From Gordonia bronchialis DSM 43247 (GTDB taxonomy: Bacteria > Actinomycetota > Actinomycetes > Mycobacteriales > Mycobacteriaceae): a stretch of DNA of 64,000 nt. Under the pieces are notes generated by a model. It had not been told where the DNA came from and made no database searches. It saw only the letters and a program-made list of their open reading frames with translations. Both the position numbers and the translations under genes were made by a program. Positions 53,329-63,200 of the stretch are shown one piece after another. The stretch's first letter is position 1, and every line of letters starts with the position of its first letter. The DNA is taken from the NCBI RefSeq assembly GCF_000024785.1, contig NC_013441.1, positions 3,658,001 to 3,722,000 on the forward strand, read 5' to 3'.

Positions 53329-53368
53329 AGACTAGGCGCTGCCCCACAAATCGCACAACCTATTTTTG
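53329..53368 (-). promoter_or_regulatory. whiB7 promoter with WhiB7-type AT-rich box
   Basis: Minus strand: AT-rich AAAAATA (53367-53361), two bases, a -35 TTGTGC (53358-53353), 18 bp, and a -10 TAGTCT (53334-53329). AT-rich block just upstream of -35 is the WhiB7 autoregulation signature. The helR stop codon TAG overlaps the AT block, so the two genes interlock. Confidence 0.8.
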
Positions 53369-55546
53369 ACCTGCGGTTTCTTCCCCGTCTTCGCACCCGG
53401 ACAGAATCGTCAACTGCCGGGTGGCGCGGGTCATCGCGACGTAGCGGTCGACGGCCCCGGTGACACCGTCACCGAAGTCGTCCGGATTCACCAGCACCAC
53501 CAGATCGAATTCGAGCCCCTTGGTGGTCGCCGGCGACATCGAACGCACCCGTGGCGTGTCCGGGATTCGCGGATCGCCGATCACGCACGCGATGCCGTCC
53601 GGGTTCGCCTCCTGCCACCGACCGATCATCGCAGTGAGATCGGCCCGGTCACCGTAGGTGACGGGTAGTCCACCGCGGCGGATGGACACCGGCACATTGG
53701 CGTCGGGGATCGCCGCACGAATCACCGTCTGCGCCTGCGCCATGATCTCTTCCGGCGTGCGGTAGTTGACCGTCAGTTCGGCGACCCGCACGTCGTCGAC
53801 GCCCACCCGCAACAGGCGCTGCGCCCAGGTTTCACCGAACACGCGGCGCGCCTGCGCACGGTCGCCGACCACGGTCAGACTTCGCGACGGGCAGCGGCTC
53901 AGGATCATCGCCCACCGCGCGTCGGTCAGTTCCTGCGCCTCGTCGACCACGATGTGCGCGAACGGGCCGTCGGTCGAAGTCCGCTCACCACCTCCCATCG
54001 CATCGTCGGCCAGAACCTCACGCAGATCCTGCTGGCGCAGCATCGACATCAAGCCCTCACCGTCGTCGTGCACCCGGGATTCGAGGAGGTCGCCGATGAC
54101 GAGATCCATCTGCGCTCGCTGCGCGATTCGTGCCGCCGCGGCGCGTCGTCGGCGGGCGTCGGCACGACGATCACCCAGACGCCGCCGCGCGGCGTCGAGC
54201 AACGGGAGGTCCGCCACGGTCCAGGCGTGGGCGTCGCTTCGCTGCAGGCCGGCCACCGCTTCCGCGGATAGCCACGGCGCACACATCCGGAGGAACGCCG
54301 GAACCGTCCACAGATCCCCGACGATGTCGGTCGCCTCCAGCATCGGCCAGTGCCGGTGGACCACCGACACCAGCTCGTCGTCGTTCATCAGCGACGAGCG
54401 AACCGTCCGAACGGACACCTCGTCCTCACCCCCACCACCGGTGACTCGGCGATGGACGATGTCGGCCAACGCATCCCAGATCTCGTCCCGCGCCTCGTTG
54501 TGCGCCGTCCCCGGATCGGGGGCACGGCAGACCTCGGCCCAATCCGATTGCGTCAGTGCGACATCGCCCCATTCCGTCTCGACGACGAAGCTCTCGCGGG
54601 GCGGTTCTTCGTACCAGGCCACCGCGGCCTGGACCACATCGATCATCTTGATCGACGATTTGTGTTCTGCCACTGCCGAATCCGGCTCGACTGCAGCCTT
54701 TTCCCCTTCCGGGACCAGTGAGCGCAGCGTGGTTGTGGCGACGCTGAGTTCACCGAGGCCGGGCAGCACATCGGCGATGTAGGCGAGATACGACTCGTGC
54801 GGACCGATCACCAGCACGCCGCCGCGGTTCCCGGCCAGCCGCGGGTCGGAGTACAGCAGGTAGGCCGCACGGTGGAGTGCCACAACGGTTTTCCCGGTCC
54901 CGGGACCACCGTCGACGACGAGCGCGCCGGCCGAGTCCGCACGGATGATGGCATCCTGATCGGCCGCGATGGTGCCCAGCACATCTCGCATCCGGGGTGA
55001 GCGACTGGCGGCCAGACTCGCGATGAAGGCCGAGTCGTCGTCGAGGAAGAGTGTGTCGTCGGCGGCGGAATCGAAGGCCTCATCCCAGTAGTCGACGATG
55101 TGGCCACGCCCCCAACGGTATCGGCGCCGGTTTCGCACGCCCAGCGGACGTGCGCGGGTGGCGGCGAAGAATGGTTCGGCGGCCGGGGCACGCCAGTCGA
55201 TGAGCAGTTGTTCCCCGTCCGGGTCGGTGAGTCCGATCCGGCCGATGTAGTGTGGCTGTCCGGCCTGATCGACGATCCGTCCGAGGCACAGATCGAGGCT
55301 GTGCCTGCGCACCATGGCCAATCGCTGTGTGGTCTCGTGGATCTCGAGATCGCGATCCACCGCCTGCCGGCCCATCCGCGCGGGCGCGGACCGCAGTTGT
55401 GCGAGGCGACCGCTCAGCAGTTCCTGCGAGCGCACGAGAGCCGCTGTCATCGCCGCGAAGTGGCGTTCGTCGTCGGCGATGAGTTCGGGGGCGGCCTTGG
55501 CTGGATGTGCGGCGAGGTCGAACACGGTGGTGGGGACGGCAGGCAC
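53360..55546 (-). CDS. helR: HelR-type RNA polymerase-recycling ATPase
   Basis: A 728-residue UvrD-like superfamily-1 ATPase of the HelD/HelR group. N-terminal helical arm (DDERHFAAMTAALVRSQELL ...), a domain with PHYIGRIGLTDPDGEQLLID, Walker A GGPGTGKTVVALHRAAYL, Walker B VVDEAQELTD, and C-terminal GLEFDLVVLV and YVAMTRATRQLT. HelR removes stalled or rifampicin-bound RNA polymerase from DNA and gives rifampicin tolerance. GTG start; a rifampicin-associated element lies just upstream. Its stop overlaps the whiB7 promoter. Confidence 0.9.
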   Translation of the reverse strand: MPAVPTTVFDLAAHPAKAAPELIADDERHFAAMTAALVRSQELLSGRLAQLRSAPARMGRQAVDRDLEIHETTQRLAMVRRHSLDLCLGRIVDQAGQPHYIGRIGLTDPDGEQLLIDWRAPAAEPFFAATRARPLGVRNRRRYRWGRGHIVDYWDEAFDSAADDTLFLDDDSAFIASLAASRSPRMRDVLGTIAADQDAIIRADSAGALVVDGGPGTGKTVVALHRAAYLLYSDPRLAGNRGGVLVIGPHESYLAYIADVLPGLGELSVATTTLRSLVPEGEKAAVEPDSAVAEHKSSIKMIDVVQAAVAWYEEPPRESFVVETEWGDVALTQSDWAEVCRAPDPGTAHNEARDEIWDALADIVHRRVTGGGGEDEVSVRTVRSSLMNDDELVSVVHRHWPMLEATDIVGDLWTVPAFLRMCAPWLSAEAVAGLQRSDAHAWTVADLPLLDAARRRLGDRRADARRRRAAAARIAQRAQMDLVIGDLLESRVHDDGEGLMSMLRQQDLREVLADDAMGGGERTSTDGPFAHIVVDEAQELTDARWAMILSRCPSRSLTVVGDRAQARRVFGETWAQRLLRVGVDDVRVAELTVNYRTPEEIMAQAQTVIRAAIPDANVPVSIRRGGLPVTYGDRADLTAMIGRWQEANPDGIACVIGDPRIPDTPRVRSMSPATTKGLEFDLVVLVNPDDFGDGVTGAVDRYVAMTRATRQLTILSGCEDGEETAGQK

Positions 55547-55598
55547 GGGCGGCTCCGACGGGTCGGTGGGATCGAGGCCACGATTGTGCGGGACGATG

Positions 55599-55619
55599 GG
55601 GGTCTTGCCGCAAGGCCCC
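55599..55619 (-). promoter_or_regulatory. Rifampicin-associated element (RAE)
   Basis: Palindrome with left arm GGGGTCTTGC, one centre base, right arm GCAAGGCCCC (one mismatch). It matches the RAE consensus known before rifampicin-inactivating and helR genes in actinomycetes, and lies 52 bp upstream of the helR start, just after the uvrD2 stop at 55659. Confidence 0.85.
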
Positions 55620-55658
55620 CCACCCGCGTTATGGTGAAAGTGGCGGGGAGATCTTTCG

Positions 55659-57812
55659 CTATCCGTCGCGCCGGTTCTTGATGAGGCCGATGATGTCGTC
55701 GCCGTACTCCACGAGCTTGGACGCTCCGATCCCAGAAATCGACACCAGCGCAGCATTATCGGTGGGCCGCTGCTCGGCGATCGCGGTCAGCGTCTTGTCG
55801 GAGAACACCACGAAGGCGGGTACTTGCTTGGCCTGGGCGCGCTCACGCCGCCAGTCCTTGAGCGCGATCAGCAGTTCCTCGTCGAGATCCGACGGGCAGT
55901 CGGCACACCGGCCGAGCAGGGTGGCGGTGGAATCCATCAGCCGCGACCCACACACCCGGCACACCGGTCCGCGGCGGGGTTTGCGTTCGGGCGCCACCCG
56001 TGACGCAGGCGAATCGTCGGGAACCAGGTCGGTGAGGAAGCGGGAGCGACGTCGAGCACGGCCGCCCTCGTTGCGTGCCAACGGCCAGGAGATGTGCAGG
56101 TGCTCCCGCGCCCGCGTCACACCCACATAGAACAGCCGGCGCTCCTCTTCGACCTCCTCCCAGGACGCCTTGATCGCCTGGTTGATCGGGAGGGATCCGT
56201 CGATGAGACCGACGAGGAATACGGCATCCCACTCCAGGCCCTTCGCGGCGTGCAACGACGACAGCGTGACGCCCTGCACCGTCGGAGGATGACGAGCCGC
56301 CGCGCGGGCAGACAACTCGGCGGTCAGCTCGGGGAGGGTGAGTGCGGCGTTCTCGGCCACCAGGTCGTCGGTGAGCGTGGCCAGCGCGTTGAGCGACTGC
56401 CATCGGCTGCGCGCCTGGGCACCGGACGGTTCCTCTTGGGAGAGCCCCAGCTCACCGAGGACTGCGCGCACCACGGCGGCGACGTCGGCACCGTCGGGTA
56501 GCTCGCGCCCGGCCACCACGGTGAGCTGACGCATCGCCTGCCGGATCTCGGTCCGGGTGAAGAACGCCTCACCGCCGCGCACCTGATACGGGATGCCCGC
56601 CTCGGTGAGGGCCTGCTCGTAGGTCTCCGACTGCGCGTTGACCCGGTAGAGGATCGCGATCTCGGCCGGCAACACCCCGGCGTCGATGAGTTTGCTGATC
56701 TCCGCGGTCACCTCGGTCGCGGCCTTCGGCTCGTCGTCGTATTCGGCGAACTGCGGTTCCGGTCCGGGGTCGCGTTGCCCGACGAGTCGCAGCCGGGTCC
56801 CGGCGATCCGCCCGCGGGCCGCGCCGATCACCCGGTTGGCGAGGTCGACGACCTGCGGGGTGGACCGGTAGTCGCGGATGAGCCGCACCACCGTCGCCTC
56901 CGGGAACCGCCGCCCGAAGTCCAGCAGGTAGGTCGGCGTGGCACCGGTGAACGTGTAGATGGTCTGGTTGGCGTCCCCGACGACGGTCAGGTCATCGCGA
57001 TCGCCGAGCCACGCGTTGAGCAATCCCTGCTGTACGGGTGTGACGTCCTGGTACTCGTCGACGACGAAGCATCGGTAACGCGCGCGGAACTCTTCTGCCA
57101 CACCGGGATCCGCGACGAGTATCTGCGTCATGTAGATGAGCAGATCGTCGAAGTCGAGCATCCGGTCCCCGTCGGCGGAGACCTTGGCGTCCTCGTAGTG
57201 GGAGTAGACGGCAGCCACCTTGGCGGCCGGCGCGGGAGTGTCCCGATCGGCGCGGGTCACCGCCTCCACATAGTGTTCCGGGTCGATCAGCGAGGCCTTG
57301 GCCCACTCGATCTCCGACGCCAGGTCGCGAATGGTGTCGGTCGCGGTGTCCAGACCGGCGCGTCGGGCCGAGCGGGAGATGACCGGGAACTTGTTGTCCA
57401 GCAGTTCCCAGCGGGCGTTGCCGAAGGCGCGCGGCCAGAAATAGCGCAGCTGCCGCATCGCCGCGGCGTGGAAGGTTGCCGCGGCAACACTCTCGGTGCC
57501 CCGTGTCCCGCCGATGCCGAGCGATCGCAGCCGGCCGCGCATCTCGCCGGCGGCGCGGGCGGTGAACGTCACCGCGAGCACCTGCCCCGGGTTCACCTGT
57601 CCGGTGTCGATGAGGTGCGCGATCCGGCGTGTGATGGTGCGCGTCTTGCCGGTTCCGGCCCCGGCCAGCACACACACCGGCCCCCGCGGAGCGAGGACCG
57701 CCGCACGCTGTTCGGGGTCGAGACCCCCGATGATCGGATCGGCGATGATCGGGTCTGCGGCATCGGGTTCGGGGAACGGATCGGACACGCGATCCACTAT
57801 GTCATCTGCCAC
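55659..57812 (-). CDS. uvrD2: DNA helicase UvrD2 with HRDC domain
   Basis: A 717-residue superfamily-1 helicase: Walker A LAGAGTGKTRTITRRIA, motif II VVDEYQDVTPVQQ, motif III VGDANQTIYTFTGA, and GVTLSSLHAAKGLEWDAVFL. The C-terminal half has the tetracysteine unit CRVCGSRLMD ... CADCP and an HRDC domain (about 635-710), the layout of mycobacterial UvrD2 (Rv3198c), which is essential there. GTG 57812 gives a normal length. Confidence 0.95.
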   Translation of the reverse strand: MADDIVDRVSDPFPEPDAADPIIADPIIGGLDPEQRAAVLAPRGPVCVLAGAGTGKTRTITRRIAHLIDTGQVNPGQVLAVTFTARAAGEMRGRLRSLGIGGTRGTESVAAATFHAAAMRQLRYFWPRAFGNARWELLDNKFPVISRSARRAGLDTATDTIRDLASEIEWAKASLIDPEHYVEAVTRADRDTPAPAAKVAAVYSHYEDAKVSADGDRMLDFDDLLIYMTQILVADPGVAEEFRARYRCFVVDEYQDVTPVQQGLLNAWLGDRDDLTVVGDANQTIYTFTGATPTYLLDFGRRFPEATVVRLIRDYRSTPQVVDLANRVIGAARGRIAGTRLRLVGQRDPGPEPQFAEYDDEPKAATEVTAEISKLIDAGVLPAEIAILYRVNAQSETYEQALTEAGIPYQVRGGEAFFTRTEIRQAMRQLTVVAGRELPDGADVAAVVRAVLGELGLSQEEPSGAQARSRWQSLNALATLTDDLVAENAALTLPELTAELSARAAARHPPTVQGVTLSSLHAAKGLEWDAVFLVGLIDGSLPINQAIKASWEEVEEERRLFYVGVTRAREHLHISWPLARNEGGRARRRSRFLTDLVPDDSPASRVAPERKPRRGPVCRVCGSRLMDSTATLLGRCADCPSDLDEELLIALKDWRRERAQAKQVPAFVVFSDKTLTAIAEQRPTDNAALVSISGIGASKLVEYGDDIIGLIKNRRDG

Positions 57813-57876
57813 CGACGACGATTGTCCGGCGGTTCACAGGCGCCGAGTATCGGCGCCGGACGCAGGTGAGCGAACG

Positions 57877-58161
57877 TCAGACGCCGAGCTTGGCCTTGAC
57901 GTCGGCGATGGAGGGATTTGTCGCGGTGGTGCCGTCGGCGTAGAGGACGGTCGGGACCACGTGGTTACCGCCGTTGACGCTCCCCACGAACTCCGCCGCG
58001 TCGGGATTGAGCTCGATGTCGATCTCCTGCCAGGAGATGCCGTTCTGCTTCAGTCCGGTCTTGAGTCGTGCACAGAATCCGCACCACGAGGTGGTGTACA
58101 TGGTCAGTTCGCCGGTGTCGGAGGTGCGGGCGCCGGCCTCGTCGTCGATCACATTGCTCAT
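57877..58161 (-). CDS. mrx1: Mycoredoxin (glutaredoxin-like)
   Basis: A 94-residue mycothiol-dependent redox protein: active site TSWCGFC (Cys27, Cys30), cis-Pro loop HVVPTVLYADG, and SWQEIDIELNPDAAEFV. Matches Rv3198A, which has the same position between uvrD2 and nudC. Reduces mycothiol-protein mixed disulfides. ATG start. Confidence 0.93.
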   Translation of the reverse strand: MSNVIDDEAGARTSDTGELTMYTTSWCGFCARLKTGLKQNGISWQEIDIELNPDAAEFVGSVNGGNHVVPTVLYADGTTATNPSIADVKAKLGV

Positions 58162-58227
58162 GACGTCAATAACACCACGGCCGGGGCGCCTGTTCCCGGC
58201 GAACCGGCGCGTGAGCGCCGGCAATGC

Positions 58228-59160
58228 TCAGGTGGCGACCCAGGCCTCGATCATGGCTCGGGCGATGGAGATGGAACCGGGCAGTCGCAGCCGGGGCCGT
58301 GGTTCGGTCGAGGGTTCGGTACCCGCGTCGGGCCGCACCCAGTCGTCTCCGCGGGCGATGGCCTCGCGCACCTCGTCGCGGTGAAACCACTGCGCGTCGC
58401 CGATCTCACCGTCGAGGTAGTTGAGCGGTTCGCGTGGATCGCCGATGGCGGCGAACCCGAGCATCAGAGACCGCGGGAAGGGCCACGGCTGACTACCCAG
58501 GTAGCGCGGTGCGGTGACGGTGATCCCGACCTCCTCGTGGACCTCACGGATCACGCACTGCTCCAACGACTCTCCCGGCTCGACGAAGCCGGCGAGGGTG
58601 GAGTACCAGCCGTCCGGCCACACCGATTGGCGGCCGAGCAGGATCTGGTCGGCACCATCGTGCACGACAGTGATGATGGCCGGATCGGTCCGCGGGAACT
58701 CGTCGCGTCCGGAGTCCACGCCGCGACGCACCCAACCACCTCGGGCGGGTACCGTTGCCGAACCGTCGACCGGCGAATAACGCGCGGTCTGATGCCAATT
58801 GAGGATTCCGAGGGCGGTCGCGAGCATGCCCGCCTCGTCGGCCGAGAGCCGCACCGCACCGCGGCGCGCATCGTCGGTGGGTCCGTCGATGTGGTCGACG
58901 CGCCGCGTCCACAGATCCCGGCTGCCGTCCCGCCCGAGGAACACCGCATCGCCCGGCGGGGAGTCGGCCAGGCGCGCCGCAGGCAGCCAGTGCAGGCCGC
59001 CCGCCTCGGTCACTGGGTAGCGGCCGTCGGCGTCGATGAGCAGCACACCGGCGCCGGCCCACCCGGCAGCCATCCGGGCGGGATCGTCGCGCACCTCGTC
59101 GGCGCGGTCGAAGACGGCGCGGGCGAGCAGGGGTGGCAGGTCGAGGGAGAAATCGGTCAC
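58228..59160 (-). CDS. nudC: NAD+ diphosphatase NudC
   Basis: A 310-residue Nudix enzyme hydrolysing NAD(H) to nicotinamide mononucleotide and AMP, and possibly NAD-capped RNA. The Nudix box is GFVEPGESLEQCVIREVHEE plus VGI, and the NudC-specific SQPWPFPRSLM follows 15 residues later. The Cys4 zinc site of E. coli NudC is not visible: the corresponding region reads [20 protein letters not shown]. Corresponds to Rv3199c. GTG start, with the channel gene stop overlapping by four bases (GTGA). Confidence 0.93.
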   Translation of the reverse strand: MTDFSLDLPPLLARAVFDRADEVRDDPARMAAGWAGAGVLLIDADGRYPVTEAGGLHWLPAARLADSPPGDAVFLGRDGSRDLWTRRVDHIDGPTDDARRGAVRLSADEAGMLATALGILNWHQTARYSPVDGSATVPARGGWVRRGVDSGRDEFPRTDPAIITVVHDGADQILLGRQSVWPDGWYSTLAGFVEPGESLEQCVIREVHEEVGITVTAPRYLGSQPWPFPRSLMLGFAAIGDPREPLNYLDGEIGDAQWFHRDEVREAIARGDDWVRPDAGTEPSTEPRPRLRLPGSISIARAMIEAWVAT

Positions 59161-60227
59161 TCGGGAGGCCCCTTGCGTACGTAGAGAAGCCGATCGCCCA
59201 CCTCGATCTGTTCGACCTCGGCGTCGTCGACGCGGTGCAGTGTGCCGTTGCGGACCACGCCGAGCACGATGTCACGGGTGTGCGCGGGTGATCCGCCGGT
59301 CTCGGTGGGATCGACCTCGCGTTCGGCGATCGCGTACCCGGCGTCCGGGGTCAGCAGATCCTCGATGACCTCCACCACCGACGGCGTCATCGTTGCGATG
59401 CCCAGCAGCCGGCCCGCCGTCTCCGACGACACCACCACCGAGTTGGCGCCCGATTGCCGCATCAGATGGGTGTTCTCCGACTCGCGGATGGAGGCCACGA
59501 TCTTCGCGCGCGGATTGATCTCGCGGGCGGTGAGGGTCGCGAGCACCGCGGTGTCGTCACGGTTGGTGGCCACCACGATGCTCGAGGCGTGCGCGACGCC
59601 GGCCAGCCGCAGCACGTCGGATTTGGTGGCGTCGCCGCGCACCGTGACCAGACCGTCGGCCGCAGCGGCTTCCAGCACGGTCTGGTCGGCGTCGACGACG
59701 ACGATCTCGGCCGGCTTGATCCCGTCACCGACCATCGCGTCGACGGCGGTCCGGCCCTTGGTGCCGTAGCCGATGACAACGGTGTGATTGCGCACGCTGT
59801 TCCTCCAACGCTGGATCTTGAGGGCTTGCCGCGATCGCTCGGTGAGCACTTCCAGGGTCGTGCCGATCAACACGATCAGGAACAGCACGCGCAGCGGGGT
59901 GATGATCAGCAGGTTGATCAGCCGGGCGCTAGGTGTCAGCGGCGTGATGTCGCCGTAGCCGGTCGTCGAGAGGGTGACCGCGGAGTAGTACATGGCGTCG
60001 AGGAACGAGAGCGGATTCTCCTGGACGTCGCGATACCCGTCGCGGTCGAGATAGACGATGACCGAGGTGAGAAAAAGTGCGACGGTCGCGAAGATCACCC
60101 GTTTGCCGATGGCCCGGCCGGGGCTCTGCTGCAACTCGGGGATGCGGATGACACCGACGAGGTCGTAGTCGGGCCGGTCGGAGAGTTGCTCGCCGCCGCG
60201 GAAGCGCTGGCGCAGGCGATTACGCAT
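59157..60227 (-). CDS. Potassium channel with RCK/TrkA-N domain
   Basis: A 356-residue two-TM potassium channel. Helix one (RVIFATVALFLTSVIVYL), pore with selectivity filter STTGYGDITP (88-93), helix two, then an RCK domain: VVIGYGTKGRTAVDAMVGDG, VVVDADQTVLEAAAADGLVT, VRGDATKSDVLRLAG. Its C-terminal RCK-C-like domain ends GDRLLYVRKG. Corresponds to Rv3200c. Gates K+ likely in response to a nucleotide or ion bound by the RCK domain. Confidence 0.92.
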   Translation of the reverse strand: MRNRLRQRFRGGEQLSDRPDYDLVGVIRIPELQQSPGRAIGKRVIFATVALFLTSVIVYLDRDGYRDVQENPLSFLDAMYYSAVTLSTTGYGDITPLTPSARLINLLIITPLRVLFLIVLIGTTLEVLTERSRQALKIQRWRNSVRNHTVVIGYGTKGRTAVDAMVGDGIKPAEIVVVDADQTVLEAAAADGLVTVRGDATKSDVLRLAGVAHASSIVVATNRDDTAVLATLTAREINPRAKIVASIRESENTHLMRQSGANSVVVSSETAGRLLGIATMTPSVVEVIEDLLTPDAGYAIAEREVDPTETGGSPAHTRDIVLGVVRNGTLHRVDDAEVEQIEVGDRLLYVRKGPPE

Positions 60228-60273
60228 CGACCCGCCCGGGCCTGAACCGTTCGCTCACACGAAGGAATCTATC

Positions 60274-63200
60274 TCATTGCGGTGCGCGGGCGAGCTTTGC
60301 GGCGAGTACCGACTCGTCGGGCAGTTCGTCCGCGGCCAGGGTGTGTCCGGATCGCACGTAGTGAAACGCCGCACGCACCCGGTCGACCGGCACGCCCGCG
60401 AGCTGTGCCCAGGCGATGCGGTAGGCGGCCAGCTGGATGAACAGGGATTCGCGCCGGGCGGGTTCGGGCACCACGCCGGTCTTCCAGTCGATCACCGTCC
60501 ACCCGCCGTCGGGGTCGGCGAACACGGCGTCGATGCGCCCGCGCACCACGATCCCGGCGATCACCGTCTCGAACGGCACCTCCACCTCGCTCGGACTGCG
60601 GTTGGCCCACGGCGACGCCAGGAATGCATCGCGCAGCGCGTCGAGATCGGCGTCGGGGGTGGCGGTCGCGTCCGCGGCGCCCGGCAATTCATCGATGTCG
60701 AGGAGCCGCGTCGCGCCGAACCAGCGCTCCACCCAGGCGTGGAAGGCCGTACCGCGGCGCGCCGTCGGGTTGGGCCGAAAAGGTGTGGGACGCCGCAACC
60801 GCCGCGCGAACTCGGCTTCGTCGGCGTCGAGTTCGACGAGCTGACTCACCGACAGATGCGTCGGCAACTCCACCTCCACGAGCGCCTGATTGCTCGCCTC
60901 TCGCTCGACGAGCAGGGCGCTCACCTCGGCCTCCCACGCGGCGATCTCGTCGGACAGGTCTGGGTCGCCATCGCTCTCCGGCGCGCCGTCGGTGTCGAAG
61001 AGGGCCGGGGCGTCGCGCGCGGCGATCTCCGCGAGGACCAGATCCGCGGCGGCCCGGACCCCGTCCCGACGACCGGCCAGCGGGTCCGCAGGCCACGGCG
61101 CGGCGAGGACGCGTTCGGCCAGCGGGTTGGGCGCGCCGTCGTCGGGCTCGGGGGCCAGCACGTCGACGACGAGACCGCCGGACTCGACGGTGGGGTCGTC
61201 GACCGCGTCGCTGATCGCGGTCAGCAGTTCGGTGAAGAATTCCGATCCGCCGCGCGGTTTGTCGCCCGACTCCGACCAGTGGTGCGCCGAGATCAGCAGG
61301 TCGTGACGGGCCCGCGTGAGCGCGACGTAGAGCAGCCGGCGGTCCTCCTCGAGGCGACGATCGGCGATCGCCTCCTTGTAGGTCGCGATGGTGTCCTCGA
61401 GTTCCTTGCGGTCGGTCACGGCGTGCAGGTCGAGCACCGGATATCCCTCCGGGTGGGCACTGCCCTGCTCCGCTGCGATCGCCAGGTCACCGCGTAGTTC
61501 ACCGGGCAGTTCCCGCGCGCTGCCGAGCCACGTGGTCTCGGCCTTACCACCGGGAAAGATGTTGTGGCACAAATGCGGAATGGCTACGACATCCCACTCG
61601 AGACCTTTGGCGGCATGCACCGTCAGGATCTGCACCCGTTGCTCGGCGACCTCGATGCGACCGGGCTCGAGGCCCTTCTCGATGGTCTCCGCGGTCTCAA
61701 GGAAGGCCAGCAGTCCGGGCAGATCAGCGCCGCGACGGTCGGCGTAGCGGGTGACGTACTCGGCGAAGGCGTCGAGGTGTTCGCGGCCGGTGATGGCCCC
61801 GCGCATGCGCCGCGCGCGGATCTGGGCCTCCACACCGACGCCGATCGTGTTCTCCACGTCGGCGACCAGTTCGGGTAGCGGCTGACCGATCCGCCGCCGC
61901 AGCGACTCCAGCTGGGCGCCGAAGGCGCGGATCCGCGCGTACCCGTCGGGACTGTAACGGGACGGATCGCCCGGGTCGACCACGGCGTCGGCGATACCCG
62001 CCCGGTCCACGACCTCGGTGGGCAGCACCGCGTCGAGCGCGGCGTCGAGCTGCTCACGGCTGGTCACCGCGCCCCCGGCCGCGGCGATCTCCTCGGCGGC
62101 GAGTTCGGCGGCGCGTCGCCACAGCGCCGCGAGATCGGCTGCACCGAGCCGCCATCGGGCACCGGTGAGCAGCCGCATGGCGGCGGTGCCGGCCATCGGG
62201 TCGGCCATCAGACGCAGCGTCGAGACCACATCGGTGACCTCCGGGACGTGCAGGAGACCACCGATGCCGACCACCTCGGCGGGGATGCCGCGCCGTTCCA
62301 GCTCGGCGGCCAACGGAGCCGAATCCTCGTTGCGGCGCACCAGGATTGCCGTGGTCGGTGGCGCCTGACCATCATTCTCGGCTGCGCGCCAACGGGTTTC
62401 GATGGCGTCAGCGATCCATTCCCGCTCGTCTACCACCGTCTCGGTGAGCGCGATGTGCGCGGAGCCGCTCGGCGCATCCGGCCGCGCGCGCAGCACACTG
62501 ACCGGGATACCGCGCCGACGCAACTCGGCCGACACATGGTTGGCCAGTCGCAACACCACCTCCGCATTACGCCAGCTGGTGAGCAGTTCACGCCGGTCCG
62601 CGGGCGAGCCGTCGGCGGCTGGGAAGTCACCGGCGAACCGCGGCAGGTTGGCCGCCGACGCCCCGCGCCAGCCGTAGATCGACTGGATGGGATCCCCCAC
62701 CGCCGTCACCGCGACCGGTGCGTCGCGCGACGTACCGCCGAACAGCGTCGACAGCAGCACCCGCTGGGAGTGTCCGGTGTCCTGATATTCGTCGAGCAGG
62801 ACGGCGCGGAACGCCTTGCGTTCGGCAGCAACAACTTCCGGGTTGCCCACCACCAACCGGGCGGCCAGTGACATCTGACTGCCGAAGTCCAGTGCCGACT
62901 GTTCGCGCATCGCCTCGGCGAGTGCGGTCACCATCGGGATGAGTTCCCGGCGTTCGTCGATGACGTCACGGATCTTCAACAACGCCTGATTGGGTCCGCC
63001 ACGCTGCTTGGGTCCCTTCGGGAGGGTGGGGATCATCTCGTAGAGGTCGCTGCCGGCGCGGGCCAGGTCGTCGATGTCCACGAGATGCTCGGCCATCTCG
63101 CCGTACAGCTTCAGCACCGCCTCGGTGACACTGGCGGGCACCTTGGTGGTGTGCAGTTCGTCGGGCCAGTTGGCGACCAGGGAGAACGCCAGCTGCCAGA

